A program made the translations under genes and the position numbers. Shown here piece by piece: positions 37,781-48,108 of a stretch of 64,000 bases of DNA. The DNA lies in NCBI GenBank assembly GCA_036567965.1, contig DATCTN010000016.1:62001-126000 (forward strand), written 5' to 3'. This stretch comes from Candidatus Kryptoniota bacterium (GTDB lineage: Bacteria; Bacteroidota; Ignavibacteria; Kryptoniales; JAKASW01). Positions within the stretch are counted from its first letter, which is position 1; every line of letters starts with the position of its first letter. Below the pieces are notes generated by a model. The model made no database searches and was not told the DNA's origin. It saw only the letters and a program-made list of their open reading frames with translations.

Positions 37781-39232
37781 TCAGTCTTTTCGTGTGCCCG
37801 GCAACATTGTAAGTATGAGCGCGGCCGTTGCCGCGACACTCAACCACCCGAACCAGTCCCCGATTGTCGAATAGAAAGTTCTTCCCGGACCGGGCGAAAC
37901 GAGACTCAACAGAAGTACTTCCGGCGATTTCGAGCTCGGTTCTTCCGCGATTATTTTTCCCCTGAAGTCGCTGACGGTGAGAAGCCCCTGCTGCGCGCAG
38001 CGGACGATCGAAAATCCGTTCTCTACTCCGCGCAGTATTGCCATCCTCATATGAAGTTCTCCGTCTACCGTGAAGTCCCACGCCGGCACGAAGAGAATCG
38101 TCGCCCCGCGTGCCGCGTATTCTCTCGACCATTCAGGGAAATCCATGTCCTTGCAGATCTCAACGCCGGCGGTTCTTTCGCCGACAGAGAAAGTGAGCGG
38201 GGTGTTCCCGGAGTAGTATTTCGATTCGAACCCGGGAACGAGATACTTCTTCCTATAGTTCAGTATTTTTCCGTCGGGAAAGTACACCGTCGCCGCATTT
38301 GTATCGCGGTCGGTTCCGATCACATTCAGTCCCGCGACGATCACGATACTGTCACGCATGGAAGTCCGTGAGAAAATGGTTCTCACGATTGAGTCGGACT
38401 TAACTGTTACCGCGGCGAACTTCTCGGGGAGGACTACCACTCTCGCACCGAATCCGGAAAGATCCGCTGCCCGATCCGCGTACGCTCTGATGACCGGAAG
38501 CGATTCCGCTGGATTTTCAGATTGGAAATACTTTATTGTCGTATCTGTGACCGCAAGCCCGACAGGCATCGCCTGCGGCCTCCAGTCACGCGTCATTCGA
38601 ACGTAGCCGAACACCAGAACAAACGCAGCAATCAAAGCGGGAATAGCGAGCGCGCCCATAATTTGTTTCATAGACGACTTTACACTCCACGCTACTGCGA
38701 GCACGGCTGGAATCAGCGTAACAATGAAGACAATTCCCCACATGCCGGTCAGCGAAGACACCTGGATGAGGGCGAGAAAATTCGTCTGTGTGTAAGCGAT
38801 GCTTCCGCCCGTTCCGTTCGGCGATGCGATCGAACGAAGGAATTCGAACGCTGTCCATGTCGATGGAAAAACAAAGGGTGAAAGGAGCGGTGCCAATCTG
38901 ATTTGCGCTGCACGGTGCGCAAGAATCGTCAGCCCGAAGACTCCCGAAAATAAAACGAGCGTGGAAATCAGGAGCGGAGGCGGCATGAATACCGCGAGAT
39001 AGACTGCAAAGTTCATCGTGCCAATCGCCGACGCCAGGAAAGAAACGACAAATGTTTTTCCAGCCGAGAGCCGGCGGGAGACAACGAGGACGGGAAGCGG
39101 TGCGATGAAAAGGAGCGCACCCACCGGATTGAGTCCCGTGGAGAAAAAGTAGAGGACTCCCGATACACCCGCGGCGATTAATCCTGTTATCCATGGCCGG
39201 CGATATGTTCTGATGCTTTCAGACGTTGTCAT
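37781..39232 (-). CDS. Apolipoprotein N-acyltransferase-like protein (Lnt family)
   Basis: A 483-residue inner-membrane protein: about six N-terminal helices (1-215), a nitrilase-fold domain (220-455) and a last C-terminal helix. The nitrilase triad is present: E270 in 'VVLPEKFA', K328 or K329 in 'YRKKYLVPG' and C360 in 'GVEICKDMDFPE'. Lnt adds the third acyl chain to bacterial lipoproteins, which fits a genome that anchors mannanases as lipoproteins. The overall fold and order fit Lnt; I cannot exclude a paralogue with another amide substrate, since the extracellular loop region is short. It is separated from the GH44 gene upstream by 151 bp. Confidence 0.78.
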   Translation of the reverse strand: MTTSESIRTYRRPWITGLIAAGVSGVLYFFSTGLNPVGALLFIAPLPVLVVSRRLSAGKTFVVSFLASAIGTMNFAVYLAVFMPPPLLISTLVLFSGVFGLTILAHRAAQIRLAPLLSPFVFPSTWTAFEFLRSIASPNGTGGSIAYTQTNFLALIQVSSLTGMWGIVFIVTLIPAVLAVAWSVKSSMKQIMGALAIPALIAAFVLVFGYVRMTRDWRPQAMPVGLAVTDTTIKYFQSENPAESLPVIRAYADRAADLSGFGARVVVLPEKFAAVTVKSDSIVRTIFSRTSMRDSIVIVAGLNVIGTDRDTNAATVYFPDGKILNYRKKYLVPGFESKYYSGNTPLTFSVGERTAGVEICKDMDFPEWSREYAARGATILFVPAWDFTVDGELHMRMAILRGVENGFSIVRCAQQGLLTVSDFRGKIIAEEPSSKSPEVLLLSLVSPGPGRTFYSTIGDWFGWLSVAATAALILTMLPGTRKD

Positions 39233-39383
39233 GTTTTCGAGGAATATATCAGTAGAGATGAGGAATTCAAAGTGGCGAGACGTGATATCCCGGTCCTAAT
39301 CCTCGTTTTGATCCTGACTGAGACGCACCAATGTAGTGTCTTGGGCAACCTCTGCGCTCGCGGTCTGCTTGTGGGGCGCGCTC

Positions 39384-41288
39384 TCACTTCAGCAAAAGAA
39401 GCTTCTGAGTCGCGAAAAGATGCGACTGGTTTCGGAGTATCGCGAAGTAAACTCCCGACGCAACACGGACGTTATTTGTGTTTGTCCCGTCCCATGAGAG
39501 CAATCCCGAATGCGACAGCCGCTCGAAAGACTTTATCAGTACTCCCTGCACCGAATAAATGTCGAGCTCCGAGCTCGAGTTGTCTGGAATATTGTACTCA
39601 ATCCGGCACGAAGGATTGAATGGGTTTGGAAATGCGGCGAGATCGTACTTGGTCGGCACGCTGCGCGATGCGATCGCGTTAATCGTCCCTGACGTTGTGA
39701 GAACTATGTGCAGGATCGATGGACCGGGAATGGAGTATGAGAAAGAATTATTTGATATCGTTGTCAATGTGTCGAGCTGGTGAATCTGTGAGTTGAACCT
39801 GTTTATCTCCCAAACTGTGCCACCGGATATGGTCGAGGGACAGGAGATGGTGAAGTTCCCGGCGATGGGTTCGTTGTAGTTCCTATTTATCACTATGAGA
39901 TGAATTTCATTTGCTCCATCGTCGACGGACCCATAAATCGAACAATCGGCTGTGTCGCTTGTCTGAGACGGCATGTAATAATCGCCGAACGAAGAATTAT
40001 TTCCGTCGTAATTCGTGTAAATCCGGTACGCCGACGATATGTAAGGTGATGTTGAGTTCAAGGGCCAGACGCTTGAAAGATATATTCCAAACCTCGCGAA
40101 TACTCCGAGCACGTCAGCCATTGCCAGCGCGCCTGAAATATCCTGCTCACCGCCATAGTTGAATTCTGTGAACGCTAATTTCGTCCCCGGATAATATTTA
40201 TTTATGGAGGAAATTATTTTGGGAAGGAGCGGAAGGTACGAGGAAAAGTATTGTTCGATCCAGCTATCCTCTTTGTATGTCTTGTCCCACAGGGTACGTG
40301 GCGCCTGGACTCGCGCGAGAACATCGTTTGTCGTGGCGGCTGTCGGATCCGTTATCCTGTCGTCTCCCTGTGCTTCGGAATACCAGTGAAGATCGAGGAC
40401 ATCGAGAAGTCTCTTGCCGGCAGTGTCGCTTGCTTTCTTCATCTGGTCGAGATAGTAGTCGAGGAACCATGAATAGCCCTTTCCTGAACTTACCGTGTTC
40501 CAATCGGGAGCGCCCTGGAAACTGAGATAGCCGTTGAATCCGTATGAAACCGGTCCGAACACTTCTGCTGTCGGGTCGATGTTCTTTATAGTCTGCGCGA
40601 GCGCGACGGACCTTTGAATTATTTCCTGGCAAGTCGGCTGGGCCGGATGGAGAAGAGGATGAGTCGAATTCCACAGGTCCGGTTCGTTGTCAAGCTCATA
40701 TCCTTTTATACCTGTCTGCGAGCTTGCCGGTCCGTATTTGTCCACGAGGAAATTCACATATTCGTCCATGTAGACTGTGTCGTCGCTCGTATCGGGTGAA
40801 AGAGAAAGCGGACTTCCTTTTGAGAATTTTACAAAGGCCCACCGCGGTGACGGTGCTTTTTGACTTGTGTCCACAATACCATTCTTGTCTTTCGCCACGA
40901 ATCCCGCCATCTGGAGAGTGACGAGGGGATACGCATTGAATTGTGCGGCCTGCCTGTAAAAAACTTCAGTAACAATTCCGGGAACGTTCGCGCTGTCGGG
41001 GGGAACTCCGAAAACTGATGTCAGATAATCATCGCTCTCCTGGAGATAATCGCTCCCAGCGTTCGAGGCATTGTTCTCCCAGTTGTATCCAGTGAGGCGG
41101 TTCCCGCCGATTCTCATTGCTTTCCAGTTCTCGCCGCCCGTTAACAGTTGGTTTGTGCCGAATATGTACGGACTGATCCTGATTGCCGAATCTCTGTTCA
41201 CACTAACGCTGAAGTTTACCGTCTGTGAATAAGAATCCGCGAGTGCAGCGATAAGGCTTACTGAAATGGCCAGTACTTCTCTCATCAT
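39384..41288 (-). CDS. GH44 endoglucanase/xyloglucanase with T9SS domain
   Basis: A 634-residue secreted enzyme. The barrel begins 'RISPYIFGTN' and has the family block 'MRIGGNRLTGYNWENNASN', the acid/base E202 in 'YELDNEPDLW', 'LDLHWYSEAQGDDR' and the nucleophile E375 in 'LAFTEFNYGGEQD'. Known GH44 members cut cellulose, xyloglucan and some mannans. A C-terminal beta-domain and a T9SS tail follow ('FPNPFNPSCRIEY' ... 'QKLLLLK'). It starts 18 bp after the GH31 gene and belongs to its operon; with an alpha-xylosidase as neighbour, xyloglucan is the likeliest substrate. GGGGGTAAGG precedes the double ATG start. Confidence 0.85.
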   Translation of the reverse strand: MMREVLAISVSLIAALADSYSQTVNFSVSVNRDSAIRISPYIFGTNQLLTGGENWKAMRIGGNRLTGYNWENNASNAGSDYLQESDDYLTSVFGVPPDSANVPGIVTEVFYRQAAQFNAYPLVTLQMAGFVAKDKNGIVDTSQKAPSPRWAFVKFSKGSPLSLSPDTSDDTVYMDEYVNFLVDKYGPASSQTGIKGYELDNEPDLWNSTHPLLHPAQPTCQEIIQRSVALAQTIKNIDPTAEVFGPVSYGFNGYLSFQGAPDWNTVSSGKGYSWFLDYYLDQMKKASDTAGKRLLDVLDLHWYSEAQGDDRITDPTAATTNDVLARVQAPRTLWDKTYKEDSWIEQYFSSYLPLLPKIISSINKYYPGTKLAFTEFNYGGEQDISGALAMADVLGVFARFGIYLSSVWPLNSTSPYISSAYRIYTNYDGNNSSFGDYYMPSQTSDTADCSIYGSVDDGANEIHLIVINRNYNEPIAGNFTISCPSTISGGTVWEINRFNSQIHQLDTLTTISNNSFSYSIPGPSILHIVLTTSGTINAIASRSVPTKYDLAAFPNPFNPSCRIEYNIPDNSSSELDIYSVQGVLIKSFERLSHSGLLSWDGTNTNNVRVASGVYFAILRNQSHLFATQKLLLLK

Positions 41289-41306
41289 TTTCCTTACCCC
41301 CTACTT

Positions 41307-44111
41307 CTAAAATTTTATCTTCAATTCTTTTCCGTCGTATGTTACCGTCTTGTCAGGCACGGGTGTCGGATCGATTCCAACTCCGTGATCTTCGTGGACG
41401 ATTACGATGTTGAATTTCCGCTCCACCGGCATGCCCGGGAATTCTCCCTTCCTTTCACCGATTGTCAGTATCTTCGACTTATTGTCCCATTGAAATAGAA
41501 TTGTCGCGTACAATCCTTCTTCATAATCGTAATTGTCATTCTCGTCTTCGTACAGCTGAAAGCTGGCATTTCTCCCCGGATAGACTCTGATCTCGATTGG
41601 CGAATCGGGTTTCTCGGATGCGTATTGCACCTCCGGACCGATCGGGATAATGGAACCGGCCGGTACGTAAACCGGGATCATGTCGATAGGCGTCTCGATC
41701 AGAATATTTTGTCCGGCTTTGAGATCCCGTCCGCTCCAGAAATCGTACCATGACCCGGAAGAATCTTCAGGGAGATAGACATCTGTCTCGTTCGGATGAC
41801 TGTCTGTCGAAGGCACGATCCAGTTGATTTTTAAATTTGCTGTGTTCTGCCTGAACTGTCTGTGGAATAATACGAAATCATATTTCTTGTTCGAATCGAG
41901 AAGAATGTCTCCTTCAAACTTCGCGCTTTCTTTATTGTCCCATTTGTCGACGAGTAATTTCCCGTTCACCCACAACTGCACACCCGCGTCAGCAAGAACG
42001 AAGAACCTGTAGTTCCCCTTGACTTCGGACATGATCTTTCCCGTGATCTTCAGGCTGTAGCATGTGTCGAGCCCGACAGGAAGACAGCCGATCCATCCTA
42101 CCTGGCTTGCGTCGAATTTCCTGGACAGGACTAGCTGATTGAAATCGGTGCCGCGGTAAACTTCGAGTTGTGCCCCATGTTCTTTTCCATCCGCGGAATA
42201 GAAATGATCGGGGGTAATGTCTATGCCGTTGTAGGCGGCCGGGTGAAACATCGGCTTCGTTACCGGGCGGACAAGGAGCGAAGGGCCAAACATGATTTCA
42301 TTTCCGATCGAAAATGTCCGCCTGTCGCCGGTGAAATCCATCGGCAGTGCGCGCATCATTGTATATCCGTTGTTCGTCACTCTCCAAGCAGTTGAATAAA
42401 TGTATGGCATGAGCCGATATCGCAGCCTGTCGAATTTTACAAGCGCATCGTACGCCCAATCTCCATTCGATCCGAACTGCCAGACTTCTCTCGGAGTGTT
42501 GGTCCCGTGTGATCTGAATATCGGATTGAACGCACCGAATTCGAACCACCTCACGTAAAGCTCTTTGTACGCGTCGTCCTTCACGCCGTCAGGGTAATTG
42601 AAGAACGTTATGAACCCGCCGATGTCGTTCGTCCAGTAGGGTATGCCGGACACACAGAAATTTATTCCGGCGGCGATCTGTGTCTTCAGAGCGTCCCAGC
42701 TGGCGAATGTATCTCCCGACCATGTCGCAGCCGCAAATCTCTGCTGACCGGTAAACGTGGATCGTGTAAGTATGAACACTCTCTTCTTATCCGTCGTCTC
42801 TCTTTCGTGTTCGTAGATCCCGCGGGTGTCTTCGAGGGAGTACGAGTTCAAGTATCTTGCATTCGTCCCGAGGTAATTCCGTCCAGCGTCCTCAAGCGAG
42901 AGCGCCGTGATATACCTGTCGTCGGTGCACCTGAACTCGGGTTCCGTGGCGTCCATCCAAAACGCGTCGACACCCGCTGCGAGCAGCCCCTTATTTATGT
43001 ATTTCCAGTAAAGATCTCTCGCCGCAGGATTCCATGCGTCATAGACATTCCCACCGCACCAGTGTACCGGATTGAAAAGGAAACCGTCTTTTTTCATTTC
43101 ATTATGAATGTCCGACTTTATCCCGAATGCCGGCCAGATGGTGACCATGAGGTGCGAATGCAGATCATGGAGCGAATCGATTATCGATTTCGGATTCTTA
43201 TAGCGTACGGAGTCCCAGACCATTCCGCTGAACTGGTCCATGTCTCCCCAGTATTGCCAGTCCTGGACGATGTTGTCTATCGGAATTTGTCTTTCACGAT
43301 ATTCTTTTACGATGCCGATCAACTCACTTGAAGTCTGATAACGCTCCTTCGATTGCCAGTAGCCGTATGCCCATCTGCCGAACATCGGGGCTTTACCCGT
43401 GAGCTTTCGATATCCTGCGATCACTTCGTCCATCGTCGGGCCGTACACGAAATAATATTGGATTTGATCGCCGACTTCCGACCAGAAGTAAGTTCCGTCG
43501 CTGCTGTCGTGGAATTTCGATTCCGATGGATTGTCCCAGAGGATACCGTATCCCTTTGTCGAAACGAGAAACGGATTCACGGCGGTCCTGTTTGCCTGCG
43601 CGATCAGAATGTCTTTTCCCCTGTAGTTCATGATCGGATCTTCGAATTGGCCAAGACCGTAAAGCCCCTCCGTTTTCGAGAGAACGAAAGTTTGTCGGAC
43701 GTGGTAAGTGCCCTCACCCTCCACAATCGCCGGAACGAAGCAGGAATTCCCCGCACCTGCGGAAGCTAAAATCTTTTCGTGTTTTAAATTGTAAAATGTT
43801 ATGGCGCCTGTCGACTTCGAGATCACGATTTCAATCCTGCCTGTGAATATTGAAATCGAATTCTTGTCTTCTTCCTTTCTGCAATTCACATCTTCATCTA
43901 CAGGGACTGTGGATAATGATTTTCTTGTCGAAAGCGAATCTCCGGGTGCAAGTGTGACTCTGACAACGACAGGTGTCAGGACTTCGACACGAAGCTTCAC
44001 GCCTGCGAGGTTTAGCATCGTGGTACAGTTTGCTCCTCCGCCTATCGCATTGCCTGCAAGAGCCAGGATGGCGAGTGACAGGAGACTGAGAATCTTAAGA
44101 GAGTTCTTCAT
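41307..44111 (-). CDS. GH31 glycosidase with PA14-like segment, probable alpha-xylosidase
   Basis: A 934-residue secreted enzyme with a signal peptide and GH31 N-terminal beta-sandwich. The barrel has 'GRWAYGYWQSKERYQ', 'DNIVQDWQYWG' and the nucleophile D387 in 'DAFWMDATEPEF'. Known GH31 alpha-xylosidases from saprophytic bacteria share 'WQSKERY' and carry a PA14 domain. Here a PA14-like segment ('NYRFFVLADAGVQLWVNGKL', about residues 640-765) lies after the barrel, whereas from memory Cellvibrio and Bacteroides enzymes have it inserted near the N-terminus. It would remove alpha-1,6-xylose from xyloglucan oligosaccharides. It is first gene of the GH31-GH44 operon and divergent from the symporter gene. 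Confidence 0.82.
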   Translation of the reverse strand: MKNSLKILSLLSLAILALAGNAIGGGANCTTMLNLAGVKLRVEVLTPVVVRVTLAPGDSLSTRKSLSTVPVDEDVNCRKEEDKNSISIFTGRIEIVISKSTGAITFYNLKHEKILASAGAGNSCFVPAIVEGEGTYHVRQTFVLSKTEGLYGLGQFEDPIMNYRGKDILIAQANRTAVNPFLVSTKGYGILWDNPSESKFHDSSDGTYFWSEVGDQIQYYFVYGPTMDEVIAGYRKLTGKAPMFGRWAYGYWQSKERYQTSSELIGIVKEYRERQIPIDNIVQDWQYWGDMDQFSGMVWDSVRYKNPKSIIDSLHDLHSHLMVTIWPAFGIKSDIHNEMKKDGFLFNPVHWCGGNVYDAWNPAARDLYWKYINKGLLAAGVDAFWMDATEPEFRCTDDRYITALSLEDAGRNYLGTNARYLNSYSLEDTRGIYEHERETTDKKRVFILTRSTFTGQQRFAAATWSGDTFASWDALKTQIAAGINFCVSGIPYWTNDIGGFITFFNYPDGVKDDAYKELYVRWFEFGAFNPIFRSHGTNTPREVWQFGSNGDWAYDALVKFDRLRYRLMPYIYSTAWRVTNNGYTMMRALPMDFTGDRRTFSIGNEIMFGPSLLVRPVTKPMFHPAAYNGIDITPDHFYSADGKEHGAQLEVYRGTDFNQLVLSRKFDASQVGWIGCLPVGLDTCYSLKITGKIMSEVKGNYRFFVLADAGVQLWVNGKLLVDKWDNKESAKFEGDILLDSNKKYDFVLFHRQFRQNTANLKINWIVPSTDSHPNETDVYLPEDSSGSWYDFWSGRDLKAGQNILIETPIDMIPVYVPAGSIIPIGPEVQYASEKPDSPIEIRVYPGRNASFQLYEDENDNYDYEEGLYATILFQWDNKSKILTIGERKGEFPGMPVERKFNIVIVHEDHGVGIDPTPVPDKTVTYDGKELKIKF

Positions 44112-44569
44112 GTCAAGTTTGCTCTTCTTCGTTTATCCGGGGCCCGAGCCAGCCCTCAAGTTCGCGCGATCCGTGCAGATTCCAGGATCTTAGCCCGACC
44201 GATCGGCTTTGTGGTAGAGATTAGTTCGTTCCTCTTTCCCATGGGATTTAATATCGCAATATATCGAGGGATAATGAAACGCAGCGAAGGCAAATCCGCT
44301 CCCGGTTTGCGGGTGCCGCTGAACTATTGAGTATTAGAATGCAGCATGGGGACCGAATGAGTTTAACGGGGGTAACAAAAGTTTTGGTTCGGCCAGTGCC
44401 AAAGGCAAAACCAGTAGAAGATTTCCGCGAGATTTACTAATATGAACGAACGTGGAAAAATGTAATTCTTTCAGGCTGGTTTGCGTGCGTAATGTTCAGA
44501 AAATCTTATCGGTTCCCACGTGACTTTGCTCATGTCCTCTTTATCTCAAAGAAAGGATGAATTAGGCAA
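44112..44569. other. Divergent intergenic region
   Basis: A 458-bp region between the GH31 (-) and symporter (+) genes. It must hold both promoters, but I cannot assign boxes with confidence. AAAGGA near 44550 is the probable ribosome site of the symporter gene. No gene, LacI-type palindrome or GTTTGTTCG motif is seen. Confidence 0.4.
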
Positions 44570-46531
44570 ATGCATTTGAGTGTGGTGGATCTCAGTATCA
44601 TAGTCATATACTTGATAATAGTTGTCGTTCTCGGTGTGCTCGTGACAAAGAGAGCTGCGAAGAATATACACAACTATTTTCTCGGCGGGAACGTGATGCC
44701 GTGGTGGGTGCTTGGTGTTTCCAACGCATCCGGTATGTTCGATATAGCTGGCACGATGCTTCTCGTGTACTGGCTTGCAGTGTACGGTATGAAAAGCGTG
44801 TGGCTCCCGTGGTTGTGGCCGGTGTTCAATCAGATATTTTTAATGGTTTACCTCTCCGCCTGGCTCCGAAGATCGAACGTCATGACGGGGGCGGAATGGA
44901 TCAAAACGAGATTCGGCAGCGGGACGGGCTCGACCTTATCACATATAATTGTCGTCATCTTTGCGCTTATCGGGGTGATCGGATTCCTGTCGTACGGATT
45001 CAAGGGAATCGGGAAATTTGCGGTGGCGTTTCTTCCGCCACTCGTGACCAACTCACAGACTCTATTGGCACATCCGGACATAAATGCTAACCTTTACGCG
45101 CTAATATTGATGGGAATAACCACCATTTACGTCGTGAAAGGCGGGATGATAAGCGTCGTGCTTACCGAGGTGATCCAGTATGCGACACTTACGATCGCAT
45201 CGATCGCGATAGGGATCATCGCCATGGTACACGTTTCGCCTGGCATGGTGAACGCCGTTCTACCTGAAGGATGGAAGAGCCTGTTCTTCGGGTGGAACCT
45301 CAATCTTGACTGGTCGACTGTGAATTCGGTAGTCTCCTCGAAGGTGACTGCGTTCAACGAATGGATCAGAACCGACGGCTACTCGATGTTCGGACTCTTT
45401 TTCGGTATGGTGTTGTTTAAAGGAATTTTCACTGCTGCCGCGGGTCCGGCTCCGAACTACGACATGCAGCGCGTGCTCTCGACCAAGAACCCGAAGGAAG
45501 CCGCGAAGATGAGTTCTCTGGTCAACGTCGTGCTGAATCCTGCAAGATACTTCATGGTGGCCGGACTGACTATCCTTGCGCTCACGAATTTCAATGCGCT
45601 GTACGCCGGGTCTATATCGACACCGGACTTTGAAACGATCCTTCCAGAAGTGCTTGCACACTACATACCGGTCGGGTTGCTCGGATTCCTCATGGCAGGA
45701 CTGATCGCGGCCTTCATGAGTAACTTTGCTGCGACCGTCAACGCCGCGCCGGCTTATCTCGTGAACGACATTTATAAGAAGTACATAAATCCGAACGCTT
45801 CTCCAAAGAGATACGTAGAGATGAGCTACATAACTTCGATACTCGTCGTCGTCGTCGGCGTGTCGATCGGATTTTTCGTCGAGTCGATCAACCAGGTCAT
45901 GGTCTGGATCACGGCATCTCTATATGGCGGTTACGTCGCGGCGAACGTTTTCAAGTGGTACTGGTGGAGGTTCAACGGGCACGGATACTTCTGGGGAATG
46001 CTCGGCGGCATTTTGGGCTCGCTGGTGCTTCTCGCGATGAACAGCTTCAACCTCCTTCCGTTCCTTCACGACTGGCCGCTGTCGAACAACCCGAGCATGA
46101 ATGCGTTCCCAATTATTTTCTTTCTCTCGATAGCGGGATGCATCATTGCGACGCTCGTGACACCCGCTGAGAGTGATGAGATCCTCATGGACTTCTACAA
46201 GAAAGTTCGCCCGTGGGGATTCTGGAAGCCGATAAGAGAAAAGGTCATGAACGCCAACCCGTCGTTCGTGCCGAACAGAGATTTTAAGCGGGACATGTTC
46301 AACGTAATCGTCGGCATCGTGTGGCAGATAACGCTCATGGCCGCACCGGTTTTTCTCGTAATCGGAGACTACACGTCGCTGATAGTTTCGGTAGCGGTGA
46401 TGATAGGCACGTCGCTGGTACTGAAATTCAACTGGTGGGACAAACTCGAAGCTACTTTCGGTGAGCGTTCACTCGATGACAAACAAGTCTCCGGGAATTC
46501 AAAAGTAGAACTTGCGGGAGAAATAAAATGA
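44570..46531 (+). CDS. Sodium:solute symporter (SSS family), probable beta-mannoside importer
   Basis: A 653-residue inner-membrane transporter with about 14 hydrophobic segments. The start '[18 protein letters not shown]' and '[20 protein letters not shown]' are standard SSS features, as is the Na+-site region '[20 protein letters not shown]'. The extended C-terminus fits the sugar-transporting SGLT-like members. Its stop codon overlaps the start of the mannosylglucose phosphorylase gene by ATGA (46528-46531). Such tight coupling argues that the carried sugar is the phosphorylase's substrate or precursor, namely mannobiose or mannosyl-glucose. Confidence 0.87.
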   Translation: MHLSVVDLSIIVIYLIIVVVLGVLVTKRAAKNIHNYFLGGNVMPWWVLGVSNASGMFDIAGTMLLVYWLAVYGMKSVWLPWLWPVFNQIFLMVYLSAWLRRSNVMTGAEWIKTRFGSGTGSTLSHIIVVIFALIGVIGFLSYGFKGIGKFAVAFLPPLVTNSQTLLAHPDINANLYALILMGITTIYVVKGGMISVVLTEVIQYATLTIASIAIGIIAMVHVSPGMVNAVLPEGWKSLFFGWNLNLDWSTVNSVVSSKVTAFNEWIRTDGYSMFGLFFGMVLFKGIFTAAAGPAPNYDMQRVLSTKNPKEAAKMSSLVNVVLNPARYFMVAGLTILALTNFNALYAGSISTPDFETILPEVLAHYIPVGLLGFLMAGLIAAFMSNFAATVNAAPAYLVNDIYKKYINPNASPKRYVEMSYITSILVVVVGVSIGFFVESINQVMVWITASLYGGYVAANVFKWYWWRFNGHGYFWGMLGGILGSLVLLAMNSFNLLPFLHDWPLSNNPSMNAFPIIFFLSIAGCIIATLVTPAESDEILMDFYKKVRPWGFWKPIREKVMNANPSFVPNRDFKRDMFNVIVGIVWQITLMAAPVFLVIGDYTSLIVSVAVMIGTSLVLKFNWWDKLEATFGERSLDDKQVSGNSKVELAGEIK

Positions 46532-47724
46532 CCAAGAAGCAGTTTGGTGAAAGACTTAGGCGGCTGAATTCCGAACATAAGAAACTCATTTCGAGGAAGA
46601 ACAAGCCGTTGAAGGATGGGAATGGAATTTACACGAGGTACGAGCATCCCGTTCTAACCGCGGAGCACGCGCCGATCCACTGGCGTTACGATTTAAATTT
46701 TAAAACAAACCCGTTCCTTCTTGAAAGAATTGGAGTGAACGCGACATTCAACTCCGGCGCGATGGAATTCAACAGGAAGATAGTTCTTGCGGTCAGAGTC
46801 GAGGGCACAGACAGGAAATCCTTCTTTGCAATAGCCGAGTCACCTAACGGAGTGGATAACTTCAAGTTCTGGGATTACCCGATCACTATGCCTGAGCTTA
46901 TAGGTAATCCCGACACGAACGTCTATGACATGCGGCTCGTAAAGCATGAAGACGGATGGATCTACGGCCTGTTCTGCACCGAGCGCAAAGACCCGAAGGC
47001 ACCGGCGAGTGATACTTCTTCCGCCATTGCGACATGCGGCATAGCCCGGACGAAAGATCTGAAATCCTGGGAAAGGCTTCCCGATCTAAAAACAAAATCG
47101 CCTCAACAGCGAAATGTCGTCCTTCATCCTGAATTCGTGGACCGCCAGTACGCTTTCTACACCCGTCCGCAAGACGGGTTCATCGACGCCGGTACGGGAG
47201 GCGGCATTGGGTGGGGACTTTCTCCGACGATTGTCGGTGCGGAGATAGGCAAGGAGACCATTATCGATGACAGACAGTATCACACGATTAAGGAAGCGAA
47301 GAACGGTCTGGGTCCCGCTCCGATCAAGACCGAGAAGGGCTGGCTGCAGTTAGCGCACGGCGTAAGGAACACCGCCGCGGGTCTCAGATACGTTTTATAT
47401 ATGTTCCTCACCGACCTTAAAGAACCAAACAGGGTAATTGCTGAGCCGGCCGGGTATTTCTTGGCCCCGCAAGGCGAGGAGAGAGTGGGTGACGTATCGA
47501 ACGTCGTCTTCAGTAATGGCTGGGTTAAGAGAGCGAATGGCGATGTGCTGATCTATTACGGTTCATCGGACACGAGGATGCATGTCGCGGTTTCTACGGT
47601 GAATAAACTTCTCGATTATGTTTTGAACACTTCACCGGACGGACTCAGGAGTGCCGAAAGTGTCAACGAACGTATAAAACTCATCGAGAAGAACCTCAAA
47701 CCAACGAAGAAGAAGAAAAGATAG
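46528..47724 (+). CDS. GH130 4-O-beta-D-mannosyl-D-glucose phosphorylase
   Basis: Cytoplasmic enzyme converting mannosyl-glucose plus phosphate into mannose-1-phosphate and glucose. The 398 residues follow Bacteroides MGP (as remembered) closely: '[19 protein letters not shown]', '[16 protein letters not shown]', '[16 protein letters not shown]'-type text, the catalytic D134 in 'TNVYDMRLV', '[17 protein letters not shown]', '[15 protein letters not shown]' and '[11 protein letters not shown]'. The C-terminal extension is Lys-rich. It is coupled to the symporter by an ATGA overlap and followed by a terminator, so the two form an operon. The mannobiose-to-mannosylglucose step is supplied by the epimerase at 51476-52891. 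Confidence 0.93.
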   Translation: MTKKQFGERLRRLNSEHKKLISRKNKPLKDGNGIYTRYEHPVLTAEHAPIHWRYDLNFKTNPFLLERIGVNATFNSGAMEFNRKIVLAVRVEGTDRKSFFAIAESPNGVDNFKFWDYPITMPELIGNPDTNVYDMRLVKHEDGWIYGLFCTERKDPKAPASDTSSAIATCGIARTKDLKSWERLPDLKTKSPQQRNVVLHPEFVDRQYAFYTRPQDGFIDAGTGGGIGWGLSPTIVGAEIGKETIIDDRQYHTIKEAKNGLGPAPIKTEKGWLQLAHGVRNTAAGLRYVLYMFLTDLKEPNRVIAEPAGYFLAPQGEERVGDVSNVVFSNGWVKRANGDVLIYYGSSDTRMHVAVSTVNKLLDYVLNTSPDGLRSAESVNERIKLIEKNLKPTKKKKR

Positions 47725-47750
47725 GCGTCCTAAAATATTTCCATTGTGCG

Positions 47751-47785
47751 AATGCCGTCCGACTCTTGTCCCACGGCATTTTTTT
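47751..47785 (+). terminator. Rho-independent terminator after phosphorylase gene
   Basis: Stem AATGCCGT / ACGGCATT (47751-47758 and 47773-47780) with a 14-nt loop, running straight into seven T residues (47779-47785). It closes the symporter-phosphorylase operon 26 bp after the stop. Confidence 0.88.
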
Positions 47786-48108
47786 ATTCGTGTGTCAGTC
47801 TTGGCGCGTCCCCGAGTTTGCTCTATATTTTTATCGATCCTTGCGGGTGCACCGAGAGAGGGCGGGGAATTTCCTAAAAGGAATCGAGAGAATTGATTCG
47901 CTAAACTTTGTCAGGAGTAAGGGCGAGCATTCGTTTCGAGATGCGCATATTTCTGTCCGAAGACGGGAAGATTCGAGGGATTCAAACAACTCACCGGTTT
48001 ATCAAGAATGTTTTTTCCTTTTCTTGAATTGGCCGCTTTCCTTTGGGTGATATTCAGAGTGGCGACGAAGCCAAGCCGCCTGACATATATCCCTGTGTTA
48101 GAGCGGCG

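Noticed and set aside
47766-48050. A 94-residue frame between the terminator and the DUF362 gene
   Set aside because: Low-quality composition, begins inside the terminator loop and has no recognisable motif.
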